64,000 nt of DNA from Nostoc sp. PCC 7524 (GTDB lineage Bacteria > Cyanobacteriota > Cyanobacteriia > Cyanobacteriales > Nostocaceae): assembly GCF_000316645.1 (NCBI RefSeq), contig NC_019684.1, forward strand, positions 310,001 to 374,000. Direction: 5' to 3'. The position numbers and the translations under genes were made by a program. Below the pieces are notes generated by a model, which made no database searches, was not told the DNA's origin, and saw only the letters and a list, made by a program, of their open reading frames with translations. Positions 18,151 through 26,909 of this stretch are shown in pieces. Within the stretch, counting starts at the first letter, position 1, and each line of letters starts with the position of its first letter.

Positions 18151-19815
18151 GTGATTATCTCAAATAATTCCACAAAACAGTATTATAACCGTTTAAAAAT
18201 ACCCAAATCATTTGATAGTAAAAATCAAGTTTGGCAAGGTAATTTAGATACTTTAGCTTTTGATGATACAGGCATCAAAACAAAGCTCTTAAATTTACAT
18301 AAACCATGCTATATTATTAGAATTGAAGGGAAGATAGGAGTTACTAATGAAGGTTATTGGAGTCATTCCAATAATGGTAAAAGCGAGGAAATAGAACTGC
18401 TATTAGCTGTTCCACCTTTAACCAGTCAACAGTTAGGTGATCCAAATTTCTTGAATTTTCACAATGTGAAGTATGCCTATGCTGCTGGTGCAATGGCTCA
18501 TGGGATTGCTTCAGAAGAACTGGTGATTGCTCTTGGCAAAGAAAGTATTTTGAGTTCCTTTGGCGCTGGTGGATTGTCTCCTGCTCGTGTCGAGTCTGCT
18601 ATTAACCGCATTCAACAAGCTCTACCCCAAGGGCCTTACGCTTTTAACTTACTTCATAGTCCTAGTGAACCGGCTATTGAACGCAGAGTTGTTGATTTGT
18701 ATCTCAAACATCAGGTAAGAACAATAGAAGCCTCTGCTTTTTTAGATTTAACTGAAAATATTGTCTATTACCGGGCAGCTGGACTAAGTTTAAATTCAGC
18801 CAATCAAATTGTCATCAATAATAAAGTTATTGCCAAAATTTCCAGAAGAGAAGTAGCAACTAAATTTTTACAACCTGCTCCAACAAAAATTCTGAAACAA
18901 TTAGTAGAGCAAGGTCTAATTAGTGAATTACAAGCCAATCTCGCCGAAAAAGTCCCAATGGCTGATGATATCACTGTTGAAGCCGATTCTGGTGGACATA
19001 CAGATAATCGTCCTCTGGTGTGTTTATTATCTTCCATCTTGGAATTAAGAGATTATATTCAAAGCAAATATGGTTATGAGCAACCTGTCAGAATTGGTGC
19101 AGCTGGAGGTATAGCAACGCCACAATCAGCACTAGCAGCTTTTATGATGGGGGCTGCTTATATTGTGACTGGTTCTATTAACCAATCTTGCATAGAAGCT
19201 GGTACTTCTGAACATACTAAGCAATTGTTAGCTCAGGCGGAAATGGCTGATGTAATGATGGCTCCCGCCGCAGATATGTTTGAAATGGGTGTGAAAGTTC
19301 AAGTTCTCAAAAGAGGAACTTTCTTTCCTTTACGCGCACAAAAACTGTTTGATTTATACAAAAGCTATGAATCAATTGCAGAAATTCCCTTAGCTGAGAG
19401 AGAGAAATTAGAAAAACAAGTTTTTCAAAAGAGTTTAGAAGCGGTTTGGCAAGAGACAGTAGCTTATCTTTCCCAACGTAATCCTGTGAAACTTGCCCAA
19501 GCAATCAATAAACCTAAATTGCAGATGGCTTTGATTTTTCGTTGGTATCTTGGTTTATCATCTCGTTGGTCTAATTCTGGGGAAAAAGGCCGAGAAATGG
19601 ATTATCAAATCTGGTGTGGGCCAGCGATGGGTAGTTTTAATGATTGGGTAAGAGGTTCATATTTAGAAGCACCAAATAATCGCCAAGTAGTTGATGTTGC
19701 TCACCACATGATGACAGGGGCTGCTTTTTTATACCGCATTCAAAGTCTAAAATTTCAAGGGCTACAAATGCCAAATGAATACAGTCAATATTCTCCTATG
19801 ATGAAATTTAATTAA
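18151..19815 (+). CDS. PfaD-type enoyl reductase (FMN-dependent, nitronate monooxygenase fold)
   Basis: A 554-residue protein matching the PfaD enoyl reductase of PUFA synthases. Diagnostic motifs are FGAGGLSPARVESAI, the EADSGGHTDNRP block starting at Glu277, and IGAAGGIATPQSALAAFMMG in the phosphate-binding part of the FMN TIM barrel. The C-terminal QIWCGPAMGSFNDWV segment is also PfaD-specific. It would reduce enoyl-ACP intermediates in trans during iterative chain extension, allowing saturated or selectively reduced products. GTG 18151 follows GAGAGG at good spacing. Its presence beside a PfaA-like synthase, KR-DH and CLF-AT completes a beta-carbon processing set. The substrate chain length cannot be read from sequence. 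Confidence 0.92.
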   Translation: MIISNNSTKQYYNRLKIPKSFDSKNQVWQGNLDTLAFDDTGIKTKLLNLHKPCYIIRIEGKIGVTNEGYWSHSNNGKSEEIELLLAVPPLTSQQLGDPNFLNFHNVKYAYAAGAMAHGIASEELVIALGKESILSSFGAGGLSPARVESAINRIQQALPQGPYAFNLLHSPSEPAIERRVVDLYLKHQVRTIEASAFLDLTENIVYYRAAGLSLNSANQIVINNKVIAKISRREVATKFLQPAPTKILKQLVEQGLISELQANLAEKVPMADDITVEADSGGHTDNRPLVCLLSSILELRDYIQSKYGYEQPVRIGAAGGIATPQSALAAFMMGAAYIVTGSINQSCIEAGTSEHTKQLLAQAEMADVMMAPAADMFEMGVKVQVLKRGTFFPLRAQKLFDLYKSYESIAEIPLAEREKLEKQVFQKSLEAVWQETVAYLSQRNPVKLAQAINKPKLQMALIFRWYLGLSSRWSNSGEKGREMDYQIWCGPAMGSFNDWVRGSYLEAPNNRQVVDVAHHMMTGAAFLYRIQSLKFQGLQMPNEYSQYSPMMKFN

Positions 19816-20055
19816 CTGAGAATATTCTGACTTATTCTTCAAACTAATCACGGGAAAAACCCACAACCAAATATCAAAAAGTTTTTCCCCTCCAGCCTGA
19901 TAGCTGTAGAGATGAGGACATGATTAAAAGCTCAAACTAATTCATAGCATTGATTTGATTATTGCCTATTGCCTTCTGCTATACCTCACTCACCACTCCC
20001 TTTTTAACATCAACGGACTCCTAATCACTCTTAATTTTCTAGGAGCTAAATTAAT

Positions 20056-21420
20056 ATGAGTTTCGACAGGAATTTAGGTCGGCTTGAGCAAGCTATGGAA
20101 ATTTTAAATACTCGTGCTACTACTTGGAATGTAGTAACGATTAGTCGGATTAATGGGTCTGTTAATGAAGACGTTATTAGACAATCTCTAGACCTTATTC
20201 AGTGCCGCCATCCTCGACTCAATTCGCACATTGTTAGTAGCAGAAATGGTTGGAAATTTCAGACTGAAGGTACAGATAAAATACCTTTACGAGTTGTCAA
20301 AAAGTTAGATAGTAAGCAATGGCTAGAGGTGTTTTATGAAGAAATGAACAATAAAATTGATAGTAATAAATATTTACTGCGGGTGGTACTTGTTCATATC
20401 TTAAGTGATAGGCACGTAAGTTTTTTGATCACAACAGCACATCATGCGATCGCAGATGCGTTATCATGTATCCGACTACACTCAGAAATCTTGACTTACT
20501 ATCAGGAAATTTCGGTTGGTGAAGCAATCAAGCCATTGATTAACTTAACTCCTCTCCCACCAACAGAGGAACTAATACCTCAAGATAAAAAGGGATTAAA
20601 AGGGAAGATAAATAGTTTATTTTTCTTGTTGCATTTGGCTTGGCAGAAACTTTGGTATCGACCAGAAACATTAGGTTTTGAAAAATACTTACCCATTGCA
20701 CAACGTTATAGTGATGTTATTCACAGACAACTTGAGCCAGAATTAACACAACAGTTAGTAAATCGTTGTCGGCAGGAAAATACCACAGTGAATAGTGCTT
20801 TATGTGCTGCCATGATGTTTACAGTCGCACAAAAACTACTGAAAAATAATAAAAAATTTGTGCGTTTAAGTTGCTTATCCTACCTGGATGTGAGAAGACA
20901 TATCAACCCTGCAATTAGTGATGAAAATATGGCTGTGTTGGCTACATCAAATATGGGATTTCATGCCATACATACCAACACAAATTTTTGGCAATTAGCA
21001 CGAGAGGTAAAACAAAAGCTAGAGGCTAGTCTCAAGCAAGGTAATATTTTTAAAATGATATTGATTGCCAAATACCTGATAGACTTTTGCTTTATTTATC
21101 CTAAACAAGTAGCTGCTACGGTATCTGTTTCCAATGTTGGTAAAGTCAATATACCCAAAGTTTATGGAGAATTAGAAGTGGAAGAAATTAGTTTTGCTGG
21201 CACTCATGCTTTATATGGAGGACTTTTTACTATCCATGCTTCAACTTTCCAAGGGAAGATGTTATTAAATTTTGTCTTTTCTCGCCCTTCCATCAGTCCA
21301 GAAACTATGGAAGCTCTTGTAAATACTTTCATCACCTATATTTTGAATATTTCTCAGTGTCAGCATGATTTTTGCTTGCATGATATTCCACAAAGAGATT
21401 ATTACCCTGTGAAACAATAA
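20056..21420 (+). CDS. Condensation-domain-fold acyltransferase (PapA/WS-DGAT-like)
   Basis: A 454-residue stand-alone protein with the HHxxxD motif of condensation domains and CoA/ACP-dependent acyltransferases: His129-His130-Ala-Ile-Ala-Asp134 in the context TAHHAIADALS. The second half has the usual floor-loop region (VSVSNVGKVNIP and GTHALYGGLFTIHA). Such free-standing enzymes (PapA5, phthiocerol diester synthase type) move an ACP-bound acyl chain onto an alcohol or amine. Here it is followed by a free ACP gene, and no thioesterase or reductase release domain is present in the cluster. My inference is that it releases or transfers the finished chain by ester or amide formation. AGGAGC precedes ATG 20056. 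A 240-base gap separates it from the PfaD gene. Confidence 0.85.
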   Translation: MSFDRNLGRLEQAMEILNTRATTWNVVTISRINGSVNEDVIRQSLDLIQCRHPRLNSHIVSSRNGWKFQTEGTDKIPLRVVKKLDSKQWLEVFYEEMNNKIDSNKYLLRVVLVHILSDRHVSFLITTAHHAIADALSCIRLHSEILTYYQEISVGEAIKPLINLTPLPPTEELIPQDKKGLKGKINSLFFLLHLAWQKLWYRPETLGFEKYLPIAQRYSDVIHRQLEPELTQQLVNRCRQENTTVNSALCAAMMFTVAQKLLKNNKKFVRLSCLSYLDVRRHINPAISDENMAVLATSNMGFHAIHTNTNFWQLAREVKQKLEASLKQGNIFKMILIAKYLIDFCFIYPKQVAATVSVSNVGKVNIPKVYGELEVEEISFAGTHALYGGLFTIHASTFQGKMLLNFVFSRPSISPETMEALVNTFITYILNISQCQHDFCLHDIPQRDYYPVKQ

Positions 21421-21485
21421 TTAAAAATCACATATCAGTAAGGTTGAGATATTCAGGGCAATTTATTTACTTCAGAGGTACATTA

Positions 21486-21794
21486 ATGACTCAAGATCCA
21501 CCCAATAATACAACTAATAAGTCCCATCACACAGCAGAAGAAATTCAACTGTGGCTACTCTCTAATATTGCCACACAGATGGGAATTGAGCCTGATGAAA
21601 TAGATATTCGAGAGCCTTTAGATACCTATGGATTGGATTCTGTGCAGGCAATTATTCTGATAAAGAAAGCGGAAAAATTATTGGGATTTAAGCTTTCTCC
21701 TATGCTGCTTTGGCATTATCCCACTATTGCATCACTAGCGGAACGTTTAGCAGAAGAATTGGCAACTTCAGAATCAGAAACTTTTCAAATTTAA
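21486..21794 (+). CDS. Free-standing acyl carrier protein
   Basis: A 102-residue protein with a single carrier domain. The phosphopantetheine site is Ser52 in YGLDSVQAI, and the preceding segment (IREPLDTYGLDS) is typical of PKS-associated ACPs. ATG 21486 is preceded by AGAGG; a start at 21444 would add residues from a non-conserved leader. It lies between the condensation-fold acyltransferase and the TubC-domain protein, so it probably carries the acyl chain for one of them. The phosphopantetheinyl transferase needed for its activation (HetI in Anabaena) is not in this window. Confidence 0.92.
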   Translation: MTQDPPNNTTNKSHHTAEEIQLWLLSNIATQMGIEPDEIDIREPLDTYGLDSVQAIILIKKAEKLLGFKLSPMLLWHYPTIASLAERLAEELATSESETFQI

Positions 21795-21835
21795 CTACTG
21801 CAAATAATTTTCAAGATTTGGGAGATTTGGTAACT

Positions 21836-23707
21836 ATGAACGCATCAGAATTAGTGGCAAACCTCAATAAACAGGGTGTTCATTTGTGGGTTGATAACGA
21901 CAAACTAAATATTCGTTCCCCCAAAGGAGTAATCACACCTGACATTCAGGAAAAATTGGCTGTCCACAAAGCTGAGATTCTGGCTTTTGTCCGGGAAATG
22001 GATATTGCTACAAACTCTGTATCTATATCCTTTAATCAAGGATTAAGCCTGCAAACTATTGGACGTTTAATTGGAGGATTTATTGATAACTCAATTGAAG
22101 ATTTTCAGCCGCCAATTATTGATGCCAAACTTATGGCTCAAAAGCTGATAATGACATTTAAACCCTTACCTAGTAATTATAGAAATCAAGAAGTCTTAAA
22201 ATTTCGGCAAGAACTAGAGGAGATACTCAGAAATTATGGAGTTAAACTTTTACCTTGGGCAGAAGCAACGCGAGAATTTATTTATGACATATCTATCCCT
22301 GTAATTAATCAAAAGAGAAGTTTGAAATTGAGAGGAGTTAAGGCAGAAGTCAATGCAGTTATTGATGTAGAAAATCCTCCTTCTTGCCTACGCAAGATGG
22401 GTATTTTAGTGGCAGAGAATTTTTATAAATTTTATTCTCAAGTGGTTTTAAAAAATCGCAATCTTCCTGTGATGAAAATTGCCAAGTTGAGCAGTTGGGC
22501 TGAGGAACACGCCGCTAAATATGTGGAAGATCCTACCAATACACAAGTAATAATTCTTACTGATATAGACCATGAATTTATTAACCCTAAAATTTCATAT
22601 AAGGAAAAGATAAATATTGGCTTAAAAACTTTGGTTAGGACATTTTCAGAAATTGTCATTGGAGTTTCAAGTGATAAGATTTCCATATTAAACATGAATT
22701 TATCAGACTCTATATTCTCAAAAAAAGATATAGAATCTTTTGTCTTAAAATCATTAATCCCTAAAGTTTTTGTCCCAATTACTCCTCTGTTATTGAGCCG
22801 ATTTCAATTAGGACAGTACAATCCTCAAGAATCTAGTTACGCGGCAAATTTAGTCAGGTTGGGGCAAGAACTAGCATCAACAGGTTTATTTCCATCTGGT
22901 TTTAAACTTGATGACGTAATTAAACGAAAATCCCATAGAGATATTGTCAACGTTATAGTCAATGGTAGAACAGGCGTTTCTTATGGATTTGTCGCCTATG
23001 CTGAACCGCCACAATATATAGGCGCTGTAGAAATCACTGCTACTGAATGGGAAAACCTGTCACCGATTGAGGGATTTAGTAGTGATGAAATCCGTAAGAA
23101 TGGGCAAAATAGACGTTATCTCAAAATCAAGGTTGGCGATGAATATTTATTTAAGCAAATTCCTGATATTTGGTTGGTAAGTTCTCGTTCAGGTGCCAAT
23201 AAAACCGATTTAAATCTTACCAGTGATATTATCCGCATTGGTTTGCAAGAGAGGTTATTGCTAGAATTACCAGAAGGTATTGAAGCAGAAATGGTAGACA
23301 TTAAACCTTCTTATGATATTTATGTGATGCTTGCTATTAGTTTAGCGGCTGCGTTGTATACACCAGAATTGATTAAAAATGGTGCGCCAATGGTTCATTT
23401 CCACGGCTACCCTGCATTTGATTGGTTTGAAAAAAATGAATACTGCGTTGGAGTCAATAATCCTTCTGTACCTTGTGGCACTTATGAATCTGGGGTGTTT
23501 AACTTTTTAGGTATTTCTAGTTTAGCTAAAAATTCCAAGGAAACTATAGATTTAGTTGGATTAGTAGAACCAGATCATGGTACAAATTTCATAGCCAGTG
23601 ATATGGAGTATTTAGTTGCTAGATTAAAAGCTGGATGTGCAGAAGGCCAAATTGAGCTAGGCGGAAAACATTTTGCTTCTTTGAAAGTCAACTCTAGTGA
23701 AGTTTAA
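21836..23707 (+). CDS. Unrecognised protein with N-terminal TubC-type docking domain
   Basis: A 623-residue protein. Residues 1-55 match the TubC N-terminal docking domain used between NRPS/PKS subunits: NASELVANLNKQGVHLWV, then IRSPKGVITPDIQ and KAEILAFVRE. The remaining 560 residues are unlike anything I recognise: a helical segment to about 200, a mixed alpha/beta core, and a conserved-looking C-terminus with MVHFHGYPAFDWF, NNPSVPCGTYESGVFNF and GLVEPDHGTNFIA. The His/Cys/Asp-rich motifs suggest an enzyme rather than a scaffold, but I assign no reaction. ATG 21836 follows GGAG and lies 42 bases after the ACP stop, so it is probably co-transcribed with the ACP. It may receive the ACP-bound chain for a final modification. 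Confidence 0.85.
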   Translation: MNASELVANLNKQGVHLWVDNDKLNIRSPKGVITPDIQEKLAVHKAEILAFVREMDIATNSVSISFNQGLSLQTIGRLIGGFIDNSIEDFQPPIIDAKLMAQKLIMTFKPLPSNYRNQEVLKFRQELEEILRNYGVKLLPWAEATREFIYDISIPVINQKRSLKLRGVKAEVNAVIDVENPPSCLRKMGILVAENFYKFYSQVVLKNRNLPVMKIAKLSSWAEEHAAKYVEDPTNTQVIILTDIDHEFINPKISYKEKINIGLKTLVRTFSEIVIGVSSDKISILNMNLSDSIFSKKDIESFVLKSLIPKVFVPITPLLLSRFQLGQYNPQESSYAANLVRLGQELASTGLFPSGFKLDDVIKRKSHRDIVNVIVNGRTGVSYGFVAYAEPPQYIGAVEITATEWENLSPIEGFSSDEIRKNGQNRRYLKIKVGDEYLFKQIPDIWLVSSRSGANKTDLNLTSDIIRIGLQERLLLELPEGIEAEMVDIKPSYDIYVMLAISLAAALYTPELIKNGAPMVHFHGYPAFDWFEKNEYCVGVNNPSVPCGTYESGVFNFLGISSLAKNSKETIDLVGLVEPDHGTNFIASDMEYLVARLKAGCAEGQIELGGKHFASLKVNSSEV

Positions 23708-23772
23708 ATTCAGCTGAATTAGGGGGCTGGGAAGTAGGATTTTACTCGGTACGCACCTCACGCCCCGCTCCG

Positions 23773-25131
23773 CTAACTCAACTCAGCACTGAGCTTACTT
23801 TTACCAGGGTTCATTAAACCATAGGGATCAACCATTTCCTTAAATTTTAGCTGTTCAGGATCAATAACTTTCCTGCCTCCATCTTCAATAATATAAGTGT
23901 GAGGATTAGCAATAAACACACCCTGCTCTTCGTGGTAGCGGATAATCTCATTGAGGCGTTCTTCTGTGGTGTAGCGTACCAGTTGCAAAGCAGCAGTAAC
24001 TACTACACCATTCATCCTGATAAATTCTAAGTGCATCATAACTTCATCACCAAAGTGATGATACAAATGCTCCACTAATGGCAAACCTTTGTCAGATGGA
24101 ATAATACTTTGCAGGTATGTAATAGATGTGTCTACACTGCGAGCGTGTAAGGTGGTGTGGTTCCAAGTAAATTCTGCTAAATTTATCCCTTTACCTGCTT
24201 CTTGGGCTGGTTTTTGGTAGGTAATTTGTCCACCAAATTGCTGCACTAACCCTGGTAATAATTCTAAGCTGGGTTCAGCCAAGAGTAAAAATGCTGGGTG
24301 AGTACCTTCCGGGATATATGGCTGTAGGGGGTGGAAGTATTGGGGAATGGGGGACGCAAAGACGCTAATTAGCTTTTTCATCATGCCATCGGCGTTACCG
24401 AGACTCTGCCCAAATTTGGTGGCTGTGATGAAGTCGTCAAAGGTGATAATGACTTCTGCCCAAGGATGTGCGGCTCCCAAGGGGATTTCGACTTCTGTAA
24501 TGATGCCGTTAATACCCCAGGCGTGGTTGACTTTTTGTACATCGTCACCGCGCAACTCAATGACACGGGGTTCTGATTCTAAGGTGACAACTCGCAATGC
24601 TAATAGATTACCGCGATCGCCTAATAATCCATACTGAATTGAACCAATACCCCCGCTCCCTCCAGCCACAAACCCGGCAATAGTAGCTGTACGATAGGTA
24701 GAAGGAGCCATCCGCATTTCCCAACCGATATCTCGCGCTTTTTTATCTAAGGCTGCCAATTTCACCCCAGCTGCTACCCGTGCTACCCCCGGCTTTACCC
24801 AGAGAATATCTTGCATTTTGGTCATATCTAAAACTACGCCGCCGTGCATGGGTACGCATTGCCCATAATTCCCGGTTCCCGCACCCCTGACAGTGATAGG
24901 TATGCGGTGTTTAGCACAGAGGGCGGCGACTTTGATGACTTCTTGTTCGTTGGCGGGACGTATGACGATATCCCCGACTTTGCCAGCTAGCAGTGGAACT
25001 AGGACTGGGCTAAAGGTGTGGTAATCTTGGGATAACTTTGCGACTTGATGGGGATCGGTAATAGTTTCTATATCTGCTAGGGAGTTAATGAGGGTATTTA
25101 AGTTTGATATTGTCATGGGTTTAATATCCAT
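23773..25131 (-). CDS. GlcD-type FAD-binding oxidase/dehydrogenase
   Basis: A 452-residue flavoprotein of the VAO/PCMH family. The N-terminal FAD-binding domain shows VIRPANEQEVIKVAALC, RGAGTGNYGQCVP and AGGSGGIGSIQYG. The C-terminal cap follows and ends with DPYGLMNPGKSKL. These motifs are those of glycolate oxidase subunit GlcD and D-lactate-type dehydrogenases. No iron-sulfur subunit (GlcF) is adjacent, so the substrate is uncertain. It lies directly before an ABC importer on the same strand, separated by a small repeat; a shared pathway is possible but not shown. An in-frame ATG five codons downstream (25116) could also be the start. Confidence 0.85.
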   Translation of the reverse strand: MDIKPMTISNLNTLINSLADIETITDPHQVAKLSQDYHTFSPVLVPLLAGKVGDIVIRPANEQEVIKVAALCAKHRIPITVRGAGTGNYGQCVPMHGGVVLDMTKMQDILWVKPGVARVAAGVKLAALDKKARDIGWEMRMAPSTYRTATIAGFVAGGSGGIGSIQYGLLGDRGNLLALRVVTLESEPRVIELRGDDVQKVNHAWGINGIITEVEIPLGAAHPWAEVIITFDDFITATKFGQSLGNADGMMKKLISVFASPIPQYFHPLQPYIPEGTHPAFLLLAEPSLELLPGLVQQFGGQITYQKPAQEAGKGINLAEFTWNHTTLHARSVDTSITYLQSIIPSDKGLPLVEHLYHHFGDEVMMHLEFIRMNGVVVTAALQLVRYTTEERLNEIIRYHEEQGVFIANPHTYIIEDGGRKVIDPEQLKFKEMVDPYGLMNPGKSKLSAELS

Positions 25132-25135
25132 TTTT

Positions 25136-25215
25136 TAACGCAGAGTTACGCAGAGGTTCACGCGGAGGTACGCGGAGTTTTTGCGTTACTTTGCGTTTAC
25201 CTCAGCGTACCTTGG
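25136..25215. repeat. Degenerate ACGCAGAG-type inverted repeat
   Basis: ACGCAGAGTTACGCAGAGGTTCACGCGGAGGTACGCGGAG is followed by TTGCGTTACTTTGCGTTTACCTCAGCGTACC, forming an imperfect hairpin from short tandem units. Repeats of this ACGCAGAG class are common between genes in Nostocales. It sits between the oxidase start and the permease stop and could attenuate or terminate transcription. Confidence 0.55.
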
Positions 25216-25218
25216 CGT

Positions 25219-26052
25219 TTAGTTTTCATGGTGAATGGCGCTATCATGCCATTTACTTAATATAAAGTCAGATAAGGCACTCAAGCTAACGAAGATTAGT
25301 ACACCTAAACCTGTGGTGAGTAATAGGGCGGCAAACATCCGGGGTATTTGCAGATTATAACTGGAGATGAGTATGCGGTAAGCTATGCCAGATTTTGCGC
25401 CCCCGGTACCAGCAACAAACTCCGCGACGACTGCCCCAATTAATGCTAAACCACCGCTAATTTTTAACCCTCCTAGAAAGTAGGGCATGGCACTAGGTAA
25501 ACGAAGATAGATTAATGTTTGCCAACGGGAAGCTTTGTATAGTTGGAAAAGATTGAGTAAGTTCCTGTCTACACTTTTTAAGCCTAGGGTAGTGTTCGAG
25601 ACTATGGGAAAAAAGGCGACTATCCAAGCGCAAACTACTAGGGCAGCAAAGGTATTGTTTTTCAGCCAAAGAATAATGAGGGGTGCGATCGCTACTATCG
25701 GTGTTGTTTGTAAAATGACTGCATAGGGAAATAAACTGCGCTCAATCCATTTACTTTGAGTAAACAAAATGGCGGTAAGTAAGCCGGAAATCGCCGCCGC
25801 TATAAAGGCAATCACTGTAATTTGTAGTGTAATTAACAAGGAAGGAAACAGTTCGTTCCAGTCAGTAATTAAGGTTTGAAATACTAATAGGGGACTAGGC
25901 AAAATATAGGGTGGTAATTGTGTCACCCGCACAAATACATCCCACAAAATTATTGCGAAAATACCTACTAATATCGGGGCAGAAACCTCGGCAGAGGTGG
26001 ATTTTTGATATTTCTTTTTGGAATCAGGAGAACGAATAAACAACATCTTCAT
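25219..26052 (-). CDS. ABC transporter permease, SsuC/TauC/NMT1-associated family
   Basis: A 277-residue inner-membrane protein with about six predicted transmembrane helices of the BPD_transp_1 type. The coupling EAA-like loop is visible at LFQLYKASRWQTLIYLRLPSAMPYFLGGLKIS. The C-terminal GAVVAEFVAGTGGAKSGI segment is typical of the sulfonate/nitrate/taurine/pyrimidine importer class. It forms an operon with the ATPase and substrate-binding protein on the same strand. The ligand is not determined: sulfonates, nitrate, riboflavin and hydroxymethylpyrimidine all use relatives of this permease. Confidence 0.9.
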   Translation of the reverse strand: MKMLFIRSPDSKKKYQKSTSAEVSAPILVGIFAIILWDVFVRVTQLPPYILPSPLLVFQTLITDWNELFPSLLITLQITVIAFIAAAISGLLTAILFTQSKWIERSLFPYAVILQTTPIVAIAPLIILWLKNNTFAALVVCAWIVAFFPIVSNTTLGLKSVDRNLLNLFQLYKASRWQTLIYLRLPSAMPYFLGGLKISGGLALIGAVVAEFVAGTGGAKSGIAYRILISSYNLQIPRMFAALLLTTGLGVLIFVSLSALSDFILSKWHDSAIHHEN

Positions 26053-26147
26053 TGTTATTAGCGTTTATTTGGCTGTCTATACATAATATTCTTACTCCCT
26101 ACTCCCCACTCCCTGCCCAAGTTACTATCTTTGACTGCAACTCGGTA

Positions 26148-26903
26148 TTAGAATCTCATCGCTGCTGCTAAATGCTGTGAAACCTGCCGACAATATTCGT
26201 TATATAAAGACGAGGTACGAAAATCTTCATCGCGAGGATAAGGGACATCAATATTGATATCTGCTACTACTCGTCCGGGATTGGTTCCCATAACTAACAC
26301 CCGATTTGATAAGTACACCGCTTCATAAATATTATGGGTGACAAACACCACTGTCCAATGATGTTGTAGCCACAAATCTAGTAAATCGCTGTTGAGTTTA
26401 CTACGGGTAATTTCGTCTAATGCCCCAAAGGGTTCATCCATTAATAAAATATTCGGTTGAGTCACCAATGCCCTAGCAATGGAGACGCGCATTTTCATTC
26501 CCCCGGATAACTCACGAGGATAGCTACTCTCAAAGTTTTCCAAACCTACCAGTTTTAATACCTGCTGTACCAAAGTTTGGGAATTATGCGGCGACATTCC
26601 CCCTAACTTTAATGGTAGATAGACATTATCTGTCACCGTTGCCCAAGGCATGAGGGCAGCATCTTGAAATACAAAGGCGAGTTTGCGTTGTGCGGCGGTG
26701 ATTCCCCAATCAATAGTCCCTGAACTGGCGTGTCCTAGTCCCGCTATTAACCGCAAAACTGTACTTTTACCACAACCTGAAGCCCCCACTAAACTGACAA
26801 ATTGCGATTGTGGAATACTTAAATTTAAGTCTTGAAGGGCAACTGTACCGTTATTGTAGACTTTGCTTACCTGAGTGAGTTGAATAGCAGGATGATCCAT
26901 CAT
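26148..26903 (-). CDS. ABC transporter ATP-binding protein, SsuB/TauB type
   Basis: A 251-residue ATPase with Walker A (GASGCGKST), Q-loop (FVFQDAALMPWATV), signature (LSGGMKMRVSIARAL), Walker B (ILLMDEPFGALDE) and H-loop (VFVTHN). The MPWATV after the Q-loop is characteristic of nitrate/sulfonate/taurine importers. It starts 7 bases downstream of the binding-protein stop, so both are translated from one message. It pairs with the permease 95 bases further on; that gap contains CTCC-rich repeat-like sequence. Confidence 0.92.
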   Translation of the reverse strand: MMDHPAIQLTQVSKVYNNGTVALQDLNLSIPQSQFVSLVGASGCGKSTVLRLIAGLGHASSGTIDWGITAAQRKLAFVFQDAALMPWATVTDNVYLPLKLGGMSPHNSQTLVQQVLKLVGLENFESSYPRELSGGMKMRVSIARALVTQPNILLMDEPFGALDEITRSKLNSDLLDLWLQHHWTVVFVTHNIYEAVYLSNRVLVMGTNPGRVVADINIDVPYPRDEDFRTSSLYNEYCRQVSQHLAAAMRF

Positions 26904-26909
26904 ACCCCT

